Below the pieces are notes generated by a model that had not been told where the DNA came from, searched no databases, and was given only the letters and a program-made list of their open reading frames with translations. Source: Gemmatimonadota bacterium (GTDB taxonomy: Bacteria > Gemmatimonadota > Gemmatimonadetes > Gemmatimonadales > Gemmatimonadaceae). Taken from it: 51,107 nt of DNA. How positions within the stretch are numbered: the first letter of the stretch is position 1; each line of letters starts with the position of its first letter. Location of the stretch: the NCBI GenBank assembly GCA_025362095.1, contig JANYIJ010000192.1:1-51107 (forward strand), written 5' to 3'. The translations under genes and the position numbers were made by a program. This document shows positions 26,262-34,488 of the stretch, piece by piece.

Positions 26262-28115
26262 ATGGCCGATATCGTTCGCGCAGCGATTCATCCTGGCATC
26301 GGAATCGCCCGGGTAGGCAACAGCCGTGAGGAATTCTTTATTGGTCCCGAGCTGCCCTATCCGGTCGCTGCTCCGAAGGGCGGCTACAAGGACAAGCTCG
26401 GAGCGCTGAAGCGGCAGGCCGCGCGATTTCGCGTATACGGCTACGACGCAACAGGAAAAATCGTCGCGGAGCTTACCAGCGCGAACGCTGATGTTGCGTG
26501 GACCGTGCACACCGCGAACAAGAAAGCGGCCTGGTACAACTTCGATTCCGCGCTCGATATTCCCGAGGCGGTTCCAGCCGCGCGACGCAATGCGGCAATC
26601 GCAGGCGCGGATCGCGACCGGCTGGTGATCGATCCCGGTCCGCGGCGCATTGCAGGCGCGAACAAAAAGGGAAAAGAGTTTGAGCTCACTGGCGGCACGT
26701 TTCTCGAAATTTCCGTCGCGCTCGGCGAGCTTCGGACAGACGACGCGGGCCGTCTCGTAGTGCTCGGCGGCCATGGCGTCTCCGGCAGCGCCGCGCCGAA
26801 TAATACGATCTATTCGTGCACCAACAACGACGGCTGGTACGACGATACGTCCGACGGACCCGTCACTGCGGAGGTGCGCATTGGCGGGCGCTCGATTCCC
26901 GTTGATCCCGCGTGGGTCGTCGTCGCCCCGCCGAACTACGCGCCCGATATCATCTCCGTGCCGACGATGCACGACGTGATCTCCGACGCATGCCGTGCGG
27001 TCTGGTTCGCGCCCGTGACGAAGCCAAGCTTCACGAAGCACATCCTGCCGATTCTCGAAGCGTTCGTGAATCTTCAATGGGTGAGCTTCGGGTTTCACGT
27101 GCAGTTCGGCTGGAAGGGTCCGAACAATTTTACGCGCCCGGATTTTCTCGCGAAGCTTGCGGATCCGTCGCCGGCGTTTTCAGAGCATCGCCGGCAGGTA
27201 TTCAACATGTTTCGGAAACCGACGTACACCTCGTTGGGTGTCGACGCGTGGCCGCAGCTGTATGGCGACGGCACGGTGATCTCCGGCGAGATCGGCACGG
27301 ACACCGACCTGCGCCAGTATCTCGCGCTCACCTCCACGCAGAGCGCGTATCTGCAGGCGTGGTCGAACGGAGTTTTCCACGCCGACTGGAATCCCGCCGC
27401 GCTGCCGCCCGCGCAGCAGATCGAGGACGTTCCACTCCAGCAGCAGCCGCACACGCTCGACGAAGCCTCGCTGAAGTTCTGCCTCGGCGGCGCGTTTCAT
27501 CCAGGCTGCGAGATGACTTGGCCGATGCGACATTACACGATGTACAGCGCGCCGTTCCGCGTGCGGCCGCGCGCGGCGGGCATGCCGGAGCCCGACTACG
27601 GCGACGAGCTGACACCCGCGTTCGTCGCGTCCGAAACAGGCCCGCTTTTCGCGCAGGGTCCCGGAGGACTCACGCGTTGGATGGCGGTGCCGTGGCAGGC
27701 CGACACGGGAAGTTGCCGCGCTGGATACGAGGGCGCGTACGATCCGTACCTCCCAACCTTCTGGCCCGCGCGCGTTCCAAATCACGTGCTCTCGCAAGCG
27801 GACTACGAGAAGGTGATGAATCGCAAACTTCCGCTCGCTGAGCGGCAGGCCGCGTTCGAGCGTCGCTCCACGTGGTACCGGATCCTCACGGGGCCGGCGC
27901 CCTTTCCACAGCTCATGCAGCTGCTCGGCGATTTCGGCGAGCTCGGCGTTCTCGAGCGAAAGGCCGGTCCCAAGGGCGACGCGGATTTTCCGGACGTGAT
28001 GTACGTCGAATCCACGCCCGGCATCGAGACGGATGCGCCGTTCGACCGGAACCTGCGCACCGAGCCGGCATTTCGAAGGCTCCGCAGTGCGCGGCGGCCT
28101 CGCGAAGGCGATTGA
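26262..28115 (+). CDS. LodA/GoxA-like cysteine-tryptophylquinone oxidase
   Basis: The 617-residue product begins ADIVRAAIHPGIGIARVGNS, the hallmark start of LodA-like proteins. ATG 26262 is chosen; a GTG at 26256 overlapping the upstream stop is possible. The middle has GGHGVSGSAAPNNTIYS and WYDDTSDGPVTAEV, conserved in the family. The cofactor region contains CLGGAFHPGCEMTW (Cys407, Cys416) and VPWQADTGSC (Trp478). In LodA a Cys and a Trp in these segments are cross-linked to form CTQ; Cys407 with Trp478 is the likely pair, Cys416 the alternative. LodA oxidises lysine and GoxA glycine, releasing ammonia and hydrogen peroxide; the substrate here is unknown. The next gene is the expected flavoprotein partner. 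Confidence 0.9.
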   Translation: MADIVRAAIHPGIGIARVGNSREEFFIGPELPYPVAAPKGGYKDKLGALKRQAARFRVYGYDATGKIVAELTSANADVAWTVHTANKKAAWYNFDSALDIPEAVPAARRNAAIAGADRDRLVIDPGPRRIAGANKKGKEFELTGGTFLEISVALGELRTDDAGRLVVLGGHGVSGSAAPNNTIYSCTNNDGWYDDTSDGPVTAEVRIGGRSIPVDPAWVVVAPPNYAPDIISVPTMHDVISDACRAVWFAPVTKPSFTKHILPILEAFVNLQWVSFGFHVQFGWKGPNNFTRPDFLAKLADPSPAFSEHRRQVFNMFRKPTYTSLGVDAWPQLYGDGTVISGEIGTDTDLRQYLALTSTQSAYLQAWSNGVFHADWNPAALPPAQQIEDVPLQQQPHTLDEASLKFCLGGAFHPGCEMTWPMRHYTMYSAPFRVRPRAAGMPEPDYGDELTPAFVASETGPLFAQGPGGLTRWMAVPWQADTGSCRAGYEGAYDPYLPTFWPARVPNHVLSQADYEKVMNRKLPLAERQAAFERRSTWYRILTGPAPFPQLMQLLGDFGELGVLERKAGPKGDADFPDVMYVESTPGIETDAPFDRNLRTEPAFRRLRSARRPREGD

Positions 28116-29185
28116 GTTTCAGCGATTATGACGTCGTAGTCGCTGGCGCCGGACCGGCGGGTTCGGCCGCGGCAATCACGCTCGCGCGGGCAGGGGTGAA
28201 TGTGTTGCTCGTGGATCGTGAGCGGCGGCCCACGCTGCCTGTTGGCGAATCGCTTCCGCCCGTTGCGACGACGATTCTGTCTGAACTCGGGGTGATCGAG
28301 CGACTGGGTTCGCTGCTCGAGCCTTCGTTCGGCACCCAGTCGGCGTGGGGCAGCGATCGCGTGACGGACGTCGATTTCATTTTCGACGCGCGCGGCTGCG
28401 GGTGGCGGCTCGATCGCGCGCGATTCGATGCAGAGCTGCGCGAGCTCGCGCGCGATGCCGGCGCGGAACTGATGAGCGTGGATGTTCGCGCGGATATGCG
28501 CACGGATATGTGTGCGGTGGAGCGCGCGCGATTCGTGGTGGACGCCACGGGGCGCGCTGCGCGGGTCGCCCGCGCTAGGGGTGCCACCCGCCAGAGCGAA
28601 GGCAACCTTGTCGCGTTCGCGGCGCTGTTCGCTGCGGAGTGCCGTGCCGGGGAAGGCGATGAGGACTCACGAGTGCTGGTCGAGTCGGTGCGCGACGGCT
28701 GGTGGTATACCGCACGCTTGCCGAACGGCAATCGTCTAACGGTGTTCCTCACCGACGCGCCGGGCACCGCGGCGCGACGCGCGATGCAGCCAGCCGGCTT
28801 CGACGCGATGCTCGAACGCAGCGTGCATGTCGCCGCCAGGCTCCGGGAAGCGGGTTACATGCGAGCGACTGCACCTCAATCATTTCCCGCGAATAGCGCC
28901 GTTCTCACGACTGTAGCGGGACCGGATTGGATCGCCGTCGGCGACGCAGCGGCGAGCTTCGATCCGCTCTCGTCGCAGGGGATCTATACGGCGTTGTATA
29001 CCGGTGTGACCGGAGCGCACGCGATTTTGTCGCGGATCGACGGAGACGAAACGTCGCTCGCAGGGTACGATCAGCGAGTCCGCGAGATATTTGATGCATA
29101 TCGCGTGCGCCTCGCGGAGTATTATGGGATGGAGGAGAGATGGCGCGATGCTCCTTTTTGGGCCTCGCGGCAGTCGTGCAGTTAG
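28112..29185 (+). CDS. LodB-like FAD-dependent oxidoreductase
   Basis: The 357-residue product starts at TTG 28112, overlapping the LodA-like stop (TTGA). It opens with an FAD-binding Rossmann motif (YDVVVAGAGPAGSAAAITLA) and has the second FAD segment WIAVGDAAASFDPLSSQGI, the GD-box of halogenase/geranylgeranyl-reductase-like flavoproteins. PVGESLPP near residue 48 is also typical. In the LodA/LodB and GoxA/GoxB pairs such a flavoprotein is required to form the CTQ cofactor, probably by hydroxylating the tryptophan; that role is inferred from position and family. It could also act on the RiPP precursor. It is the last gene of the operon, its stop lying inside the terminator stem. Confidence 0.87.
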   Translation: MSFSDYDVVVAGAGPAGSAAAITLARAGVNVLLVDRERRPTLPVGESLPPVATTILSELGVIERLGSLLEPSFGTQSAWGSDRVTDVDFIFDARGCGWRLDRARFDAELRELARDAGAELMSVDVRADMRTDMCAVERARFVVDATGRAARVARARGATRQSEGNLVAFAALFAAECRAGEGDEDSRVLVESVRDGWWYTARLPNGNRLTVFLTDAPGTAARRAMQPAGFDAMLERSVHVAARLREAGYMRATAPQSFPANSAVLTTVAGPDWIAVGDAAASFDPLSSQGIYTALYTGVTGAHAILSRIDGDETSLAGYDQRVREIFDAYRVRLAEYYGMEERWRDAPFWASRQSCS

Positions 29186-29229
29186 CTCCAAGCTCGGAGT
29201 TCAACAAACTTCGGTAGGAGCTATTTTTT
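29183..29229 (+). terminator. Intrinsic terminator closing the RiPP/LodA operon
   Basis: TAGCTCC (29183-29189) pairs with GGAGCTA (29217-29223), enclosing a second stem CGGAGTT/AACTTCG, and is followed by six T at 29224-29229. The flavoprotein stop codon is the first three bases of the stem. Confidence 0.8.
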
Positions 29230-29253
29230 CTTGGTGTCTGCTGAGGAATGCAA

Positions 29254-29718
29254 ATGCGAATCATGCCTCTCGCGATCGTCCAGCTTCTCGTCCTCTCGAT
29301 TCCGCTCTCAGCGCAGGGCGGCCGACGCGCCGGCGCCGCGTCGGCAGGAGGCGCGGGCTGTGCGCAGCCCCTTGCGACACTCGGCCCCCGGTGCGCGCGG
29401 TATTTCCCCGATTCGCTGAAGCTCACTGACGCGCAGAATCAGAGCATCGCGCGCCTTCGCGAGAATTTCAGGAAGGCGCACGCCTCACAACTGCAGCAGC
29501 TGCGCTCGTACGGTCAGTACGGGAAGTCGGCCGGTCAAACCGGCTCTTCGGCTGCGCTCTCCGGTGCCGTTTCCGCGCAGGGCGACTCACTGCGCAAGAC
29601 ACTTCGCGTTGCGCAGAAGCAGCTCGAGCTGCAAGTCGAATCGACGCTCAATCCACGACAGCTCGCGTTCGTGAAAGCGGGCCGGCCGGCAAAGCGAGCA
29701 GGGAAGCGAAAGCCATGA
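29254..29718 (+). CDS. Periplasmic LTxxQ-motif (Spy/CpxP-like) protein
   Basis: The 154-residue product starts at ATG 29254, six bases after GAGGA; an ATG at 29248 overlaps that site. A signal peptide (AIVQLLVLSIPLSAQ) precedes an Ala/Gly-rich linker and then a helical region with the LTxxQ-type phrase SLKLTDAQNQSIARL and a second Gln-rich helix (VAQKQLELQVESTLNPRQL). Spy/CpxP-like proteins are small helical periplasmic chaperones or metal/stress sensors; the match is by pattern only. The Lys/Arg-rich C-terminus (GRPAKRAGKRKP) is notable. Its stop overlaps the next start (ATGA). Confidence 0.65.
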   Translation: MRIMPLAIVQLLVLSIPLSAQGGRRAGAASAGGAGCAQPLATLGPRCARYFPDSLKLTDAQNQSIARLRENFRKAHASQLQQLRSYGQYGKSAGQTGSSAALSGAVSAQGDSLRKTLRVAQKQLELQVESTLNPRQLAFVKAGRPAKRAGKRKP

Positions 29719-30416
29719 TCCGACGCGCGCTGCTCGCGCTGCTCGCGCTGATCTCCATTCTGATCGCCACCGCCCCGGCGAACAGCCAATCCTCTCGCGC
29801 CGACTGGCCAGCCGATCCACACGACACACGATTGTTCTTCGGTCCCACGGGCCGTGCTCTCGAGAAAGGGAGCTGCTACTTCTCCGATCTCTATCTCTTC
29901 CTGCTCAACGTCGCCTGTGGCGTCACCGATCGATTCATGTTGGGCGGCGGGATGTCCATCTTTCCATCCAACGACTTCTTCGGCAACAACCTCTACTACC
30001 TCACGCCGAAAGTTGCGCTCGTGCAGCGGGAAGCGTTCAACGTTTCCGTCGGCGCGCTCGTCGGCTTCGCCGGCCACGCTGCCGGCTCTGCGGGAATGTT
30101 CTACGTCGCAGCGACCAACGGCCGGCCGGATCTCTCGTTCACCTACGGCGCTGGTTACGCATACGCGCAGGACAAGATCACCAGCGACGCGCTGCTGATG
30201 CTCGGGGGCAACGCGCGCATCTCACGCCGCGTCTCGCTGATGAGCGAGAACTACATCTTCACCGGCGCGAACGGCGGATACGTCGTTCCGATTTACGGTG
30301 TGCGGCTCATCGGCGACAAACTCTCGGCCGACTTGGGATTCGCGAACTTCATCGGCCGCGACAGCCCTGGAATCTTCCCCGGTATACCGTGGCTCGGCAT
30401 AGCCATAAAGTTCTAA
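29715..30416 (+). CDS. Predicted outer-membrane beta-barrel protein of unknown function
   Basis: The 233-residue product has a signal peptide (ALLALLALISILIATAPANSQ) and then alternating amphipathic strands with Gly and aromatic residues (CGVTDRFMLGGGMSIFPS, NLYYLTPKVALV, FTYGAGYAYAQDK), ending in GIAIKF with a C-terminal Phe as outer-membrane barrels do. No family is recognised. It overlaps the upstream LTxxQ gene by four bases, so the two are probably made together. Confidence 0.7.
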   Translation: MIRRALLALLALISILIATAPANSQSSRADWPADPHDTRLFFGPTGRALEKGSCYFSDLYLFLLNVACGVTDRFMLGGGMSIFPSNDFFGNNLYYLTPKVALVQREAFNVSVGALVGFAGHAAGSAGMFYVAATNGRPDLSFTYGAGYAYAQDKITSDALLMLGGNARISRRVSLMSENYIFTGANGGYVVPIYGVRLIGDKLSADLGFANFIGRDSPGIFPGIPWLGIAIKF

Positions 30417-30435
30417 CTGCCGTACGTTCCGCACC

Positions 30436-31722
30436 ATGAAAAACGCCGACAACTCCCGCCGCGCTTTCGTTCGCTTCCTCGCCGGCTCGCCCCTCTTTCT
30501 CGCCGCCGGAATCGATGGAAAATCTCTGCATCGCCTCATTACTGGCAGCACGCGTGATCAGGGCGAAGCATTCGATCTGATCGATCAAGTCTCGCAAGAC
30601 CGCCAGATCTCCTCACCGGGCGAAGCCCTCGATATTTTTGATTTCGAGCCGGTCGCCAAAGCAAAGATCCCGCCCGCGCACTGGGGCTACCTTATCACCG
30701 GCACCGACGACGACGGCACCATCAAAGCCAATCGCGACGGCTACGCAAAGTGGTCGCTCCGCCCGCGCCGCCTCGTCGACTGGAGTCACCTCGATACCTC
30801 CGCGACGCTCCTCGGTCACAAGTACGACACGCCGATTGTCATCTGCCCGCTCGGCTCACAAAAAGCATTCCACTCCGAAGGCGAACTCGCCGTCGCGAGG
30901 GCAGCGAAAGCAAAGAACCACCTTCAGGTGCTCTCGACCGTCGCCACGACGAGCATCGAAGACGTCATCGCCGCGCGCGGCGCGCCGGTCTGGTGGCAGC
31001 TCTATCACACGAGCGACTGGAACCAGACGCGCGCGATGATCAAGCGCGCTGAGGCTGCAGGCGCGCCGGCAGTAGTCTTCACGGTGGATCTCATCGGCGG
31101 CAGCAATCGCGAGACGATGTTCCGCGAAGCGATGAACGACACGCGCACATGCACCAACTGTCATTCCGGTGGACAGCCGAGGCCGGGCGTGAGTGGGCGG
31201 GTGGACGATCGCGACAATCGCAGAAAGCCGGCGTTTGCAAACCCGGCCCCAGGCGCGCCGATCCCCGAGGCCGGCCCGCCGACCTGGGATTACGTGAAGC
31301 GCATCAGAGACACGACGTCCATGAAGGTGTTCGTGAAGGGGATCCTCACGCCTGAGGACGCCGAGTTGGCGATCCAGCACGGCGCGTCGGGAATCTTCGT
31401 GAGCAATCATGGCGGGCGCGCGGACAACAGTTTGCGCGCGACGGTGGAATGCTTGCCGGACATCGTGAAGCAGGCGCGAGGGAGGTTGGTGATCGAACTC
31501 GACGGCGGCGTCCGCCGCGGGACGGACATCTTCAAGGCCCTTGCGCTCGGCGCAAACGCAGTCGGAATCGGCCGGCCGTACATCTGGGGGCTCGGCTCGT
31601 TCGGTCAGGAAGGGGTCGAGGCGGTAATGATGATCCTTCGAAAGGAACTCGAAATCGTGATGAAGCAGTGTGGAACGACTTCTGTGCGAGGGATCTCGCC
31701 TGCTTATCTGGCGTCGAGATAG
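30436..31722 (+). CDS. Tat-exported FMN-dependent alpha-hydroxy-acid dehydrogenase with CxxCH motif
   Basis: The 428-residue product belongs to the lactate oxidase / glycolate oxidase family. The catalytic segment SNHGGRADNS supplies the active-site His and Arg, and ELDGGVRRGTDIFKALALGA with GIGRPYIWGL forms the FMN phosphate site. The N-terminus (SRRAFVRFLAGSPLFLAAG) has the twin-arginine motif and a hydrophobic stretch, indicating export of the folded, FMN-loaded enzyme. In the variable loop is Cys239-T-N-Cys242-His243, a heme c attachment motif, followed by a Pro/Arg-rich segment. If a heme is attached in the periplasm, electrons from the hydroxy acid could pass to a cytochrome chain rather than to oxygen. 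The substrate (lactate, mandelate or other) cannot be told. Confidence 0.87.
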   Translation: MKNADNSRRAFVRFLAGSPLFLAAGIDGKSLHRLITGSTRDQGEAFDLIDQVSQDRQISSPGEALDIFDFEPVAKAKIPPAHWGYLITGTDDDGTIKANRDGYAKWSLRPRRLVDWSHLDTSATLLGHKYDTPIVICPLGSQKAFHSEGELAVARAAKAKNHLQVLSTVATTSIEDVIAARGAPVWWQLYHTSDWNQTRAMIKRAEAAGAPAVVFTVDLIGGSNRETMFREAMNDTRTCTNCHSGGQPRPGVSGRVDDRDNRRKPAFANPAPGAPIPEAGPPTWDYVKRIRDTTSMKVFVKGILTPEDAELAIQHGASGIFVSNHGGRADNSLRATVECLPDIVKQARGRLVIELDGGVRRGTDIFKALALGANAVGIGRPYIWGLGSFGQEGVEAVMMILRKELEIVMKQCGTTSVRGISPAYLASR

Positions 31723-31741
31723 GGAAAGTCTTACCCCTTTA

Positions 31742-31915
31742 TCACGGATTGCGCGGATTGGTACAAGGGCGATTTCACGGATACTGCAACTGCAAAAAAC
31801 CTCGGGGGAACTGCAACTTCAGCGTGCTCGCCGAAGTTGCAGTTCCCCCAAAAAGTCTTTGTTGTTGCAGTATCCGCGAGTTATCGCTTTTTAGTTCTCC
31901 GCGTAATCCGCGATC
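31742..31915. repeat. Long imperfect palindrome between convergent genes
   Basis: The inner part is a perfect 17-bp stem (31804-31820 with 31833-31849) around a 12-base loop, followed on the plus strand by AAAAAGTCTTT. The outer arms, to about 31742 and 31915, remain alignable as an inverted repeat (CACGGATTGCGCGGAT against CGCGGATTACGCGGAG; GGATACTGCAAC on both sides). Total arm length is about 80 bases. It lies between convergent genes and could end transcription from both. Part of the right arm recurs at 47082-47140. Confidence 0.75.
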
Positions 31916-31940
31916 AAGTGGTTAACCTCCCCACTCAACT

Positions 31941-34157
31941 CTATTTGGATCCTTCATTCCAGAACGGCGGCGTCGTGCCCGCCAGCCAGCGCACGAAATA
32001 ATCCCAGCGTTTCCGCATCATCCAATCCGACGCAGCACCGTACCCGTGCGGCACGTTGGGAATGATGATCATGTCGAATTCCTTGTTCGCCTTGATCAGC
32101 GCATCGACCACCACCATCGTCTCCGCGCTCGGCACGTTGTTGTCGATCGAGCCGTGCGCGAGCAGCAGATGCCCCTTTAGATTTTTCGCGAAGTTCTGGT
32201 TCGCCTCGCCGTCGTAGTTCGAGCTGCCGTCGGTTCCGTCCGCGCCTTTTGTGAGCAACCCCTGATAGCGCTCGCCCCAATCGTCTTCGTATAAGCGCTG
32301 GTCGTGGTTGCCTGATTCGGCGATTCCAACTTTGAAGAAATCCGGATAGCGGAACATCGCGCTCGTCGTCGCGAAACCACCGCCGGAATGTCCCCAGATC
32401 GCGGCTTGATCGATGTCGATATACGAATACTTTTGCGCCAGCTGTTTCATTCCCGCGATTTGATCCGGGATCGTATTGTCGCGTCCCATCATGCCGTAGT
32501 ACGCGTCTTCGAATGATTTCGAGCGGCCGGGCGTCCCCATGCCGTCGATCGTGACGACGACGAATCCGAGCTCCGCGAGCGCCTGACGATCGCCATGCGC
32601 GGCGGAGAATGAACGCGAGCCCGTGCTCCCCGACTGCGGCCCGGGATAGACGTTGTTGATGATTGGATATTTCGCGCCCGGCGTCATGTGAAGCGGCGTG
32701 AACATTTGGCCGTAGATCGCTGTCTTGCCGTCGCGCGCGACGAGTTTGATCGGCATTGGCGGTTTCCAGCCCGTCGCCACGAGCTTGGATATGTCGGCCT
32801 TCTCGAGCGGCATGATCAGCTTGCCCGTTGCGGCATCGCGCAGTCCGACCACAGGCGGCGCATCCGGCTGTGAATACGTATCGACGATGTACTTCATGTC
32901 CGTCGAGAGCACCGCCGTGTGGTCGCCGATATCCGGCGTGAGCGAGACGAAAGTTTTTCCATCGAGCTTCACGCGATACATATGACGGTAGTACGGATCC
33001 TCGGCGGGATCCTTTCCCTCGGCCGTGAAGAAAATCGTGCGCGACGGTTCATCGAACTTCGTGATGCCAAGCACCGGCCCGTCGCCCGCTGTGATCTTGT
33101 TCTTGAGCGTGCCGGAGGTGAGGTCGTAGAGATAGAGCTGCGAAAAGTTGTCGCGCTCGGATGTCCAGACGAATTCATTGGTGGCCCACAAAATTTGCCA
33201 CTGCGCATGCGACTCATAGTGCGTCGGCACGGTCTCTTCGTAGACTTTGCGCACCGCGCCGTTCGCGGCATCCGCGACGCTTAGCCAGTCCCGCTTGTGA
33301 TCGCGCGTGACCGATGCCACGGCGAGCTTCGATCCATCAGCGTTCCACTGATAATCATCCATGCGGATGTTGTCGCCGATTGTGCCGCGATGAAAATCGG
33401 TGGGCATCTGCAGCTTCGTGAGCGTGCCGGCGTCGACGTCGATGATTACGCGCGTCATCATCGCCATCGCCGAGTCGCCCGGGAGCGGCATCTTCTGCAC
33501 CGTCAGCGTCGGATGGCCTGCGGTCGTGTTCACCAAATACATCTCGCCGACATTCCGCTCGTCCTGCTGCTGCGTCGCCACTCGTCGCGAATCCGGCGAC
33601 CACTGCACCATCGCGCGATCGCTCGAAGCCCACCCCGCATTGTCCGTGGCGTAACCGTTGTATTTTGTGCCATCGCGCGTGAGCTGCTTCTCAGAACCAG
33701 AAGCAACATCGCGCACCCATAAATTCCAGTCTTTCACGAACACGCCGCGCTTCCCATCCGGCGACGTCGTGAGCGGCTGTCCGCTCAAAGAAGTTCCGGC
33801 ACGCCCGCCGCCACCAGCGCGCCCGCCACCACCGCCGCCCCGGCCACCGCGTCCACCACCCGCAGCCGTAATCGTGAGCCCCTCGCACTCCGTGACCGTC
33901 GCATCGCAGCGCTTGCGCGTTTTCGCGCCAGGATCGATCACCACGACCTCCGTCCCCGCGAGCGTCGTATTCCGATACCAAAACCGCCCATCCGGCGCCC
34001 ACGTCGGCGTGACGGCTCCGCCGACCACCAGCCCGTTCAGCGCCGGTGCGAGCATCGCCCGTGCCCGATCATAGTCCGCTCCCGTGACCGCGCGCGCTTG
34101 CGCGCCGAGTGTAGCGGCCGTGAATACCGTGAGTGCAGCAATGCGAAGTGCGCGCAT
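31941..34157 (-). CDS. Secreted S9-family prolyl-oligopeptidase-type peptidase (DPP IV-like)
   Basis: The 738-residue product starts at ATG 34157 with AGGAA seven bases upstream; the frame is open to 34226. It has a signal peptide (RIAALTVFTAATLGAQA), an N-terminal beta-propeller region and a C-terminal alpha/beta hydrolase domain. The catalytic triad can be assigned as Ser591 (WGHSGGGF), Asp672 (GSIDNNVP) and His704 (NVPHGYG). A Gly/Arg-rich low-complexity insert spans residues 99-122 in the propeller, like that of the second M1 enzyme. By family it removes N-terminal dipeptides or cleaves after proline in short peptides outside the cytoplasm. Confidence 0.92.
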   Translation of the reverse strand: MRALRIAALTVFTAATLGAQARAVTGADYDRARAMLAPALNGLVVGGAVTPTWAPDGRFWYRNTTLAGTEVVVIDPGAKTRKRCDATVTECEGLTITAAGGGRGGRGGGGGGRAGGGGRAGTSLSGQPLTTSPDGKRGVFVKDWNLWVRDVASGSEKQLTRDGTKYNGYATDNAGWASSDRAMVQWSPDSRRVATQQQDERNVGEMYLVNTTAGHPTLTVQKMPLPGDSAMAMMTRVIIDVDAGTLTKLQMPTDFHRGTIGDNIRMDDYQWNADGSKLAVASVTRDHKRDWLSVADAANGAVRKVYEETVPTHYESHAQWQILWATNEFVWTSERDNFSQLYLYDLTSGTLKNKITAGDGPVLGITKFDEPSRTIFFTAEGKDPAEDPYYRHMYRVKLDGKTFVSLTPDIGDHTAVLSTDMKYIVDTYSQPDAPPVVGLRDAATGKLIMPLEKADISKLVATGWKPPMPIKLVARDGKTAIYGQMFTPLHMTPGAKYPIINNVYPGPQSGSTGSRSFSAAHGDRQALAELGFVVVTIDGMGTPGRSKSFEDAYYGMMGRDNTIPDQIAGMKQLAQKYSYIDIDQAAIWGHSGGGFATTSAMFRYPDFFKVGIAESGNHDQRLYEDDWGERYQGLLTKGADGTDGSSNYDGEANQNFAKNLKGHLLLAHGSIDNNVPSAETMVVVDALIKANKEFDMIIIPNVPHGYGAASDWMMRKRWDYFVRWLAGTTPPFWNEGSK

Positions 34158-34240
34158 TCGTGTGTTCCTGAATTGATGTGAAATTGAGATGACCAAACTT
34201 GCCTCCGTTCGCTCGCTTCGCGCCACTGTCTCTGGGTGTT

Positions 34241-34443
34241 TAGCTCACAGCTCAGGTCTGCAAGCTCACGTCTCGCAGCTAGGCACTTTCAAAGCTACGA
34301 GCTCTCTGGCACTGCAAGCGCCGAGCTGGCAGTGCCTGCAAGCTGCAGTTACATCGAGCTCTGAGCTTGCAGTTACATCGAGCTCTGAGCTTTGAAACTG
34401 CCTAGCTGTGAGACTGGAGCTTGCTGACTTGAGCTGTGAGCTA
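34241..34443. repeat. 56-bp inverted repeat with repetitive loop, between divergent genes
   Basis: Arms 34241-34296 and 34388-34443 are equal in length and match as inverted copies at 50 of 56 positions. The 91-base loop contains further AGCT/GAGCTC-based complementary words and a tandem 24-mer. The sequence is built almost entirely from AGCT, CTGCA and GCAGTT words. It lies in the 331-base space between the S9 peptidase start and the plus-strand permease start; no gene is seen there. Confidence 0.88.
34345..34392 (+). repeat. Perfect tandem duplication of 24 bp
   Basis: Bases 34345-34368 and 34369-34392 are identical 24-mers beginning gcagttacatcgagctc. The second copy runs into the right arm of the surrounding inverted repeat. 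Confidence 0.9.
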
Positions 34444-34488
34444 TTTAGACGGTTGCAACCACTTTCGATCTGGTTGTGTCTATAGATC

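Noticed and set aside
25830-27098. 422-codon minus-strand open frame across the radical SAM / LodA junction
   Set aside because: Antisense to two well-supported genes, with no motif of its own.
34189-34395. Short plus-strand frame in the AGCT-rich palindrome
   Set aside because: Composition is dictated by the repeat words, no ribosome site, and the frame ends inside the repeat.
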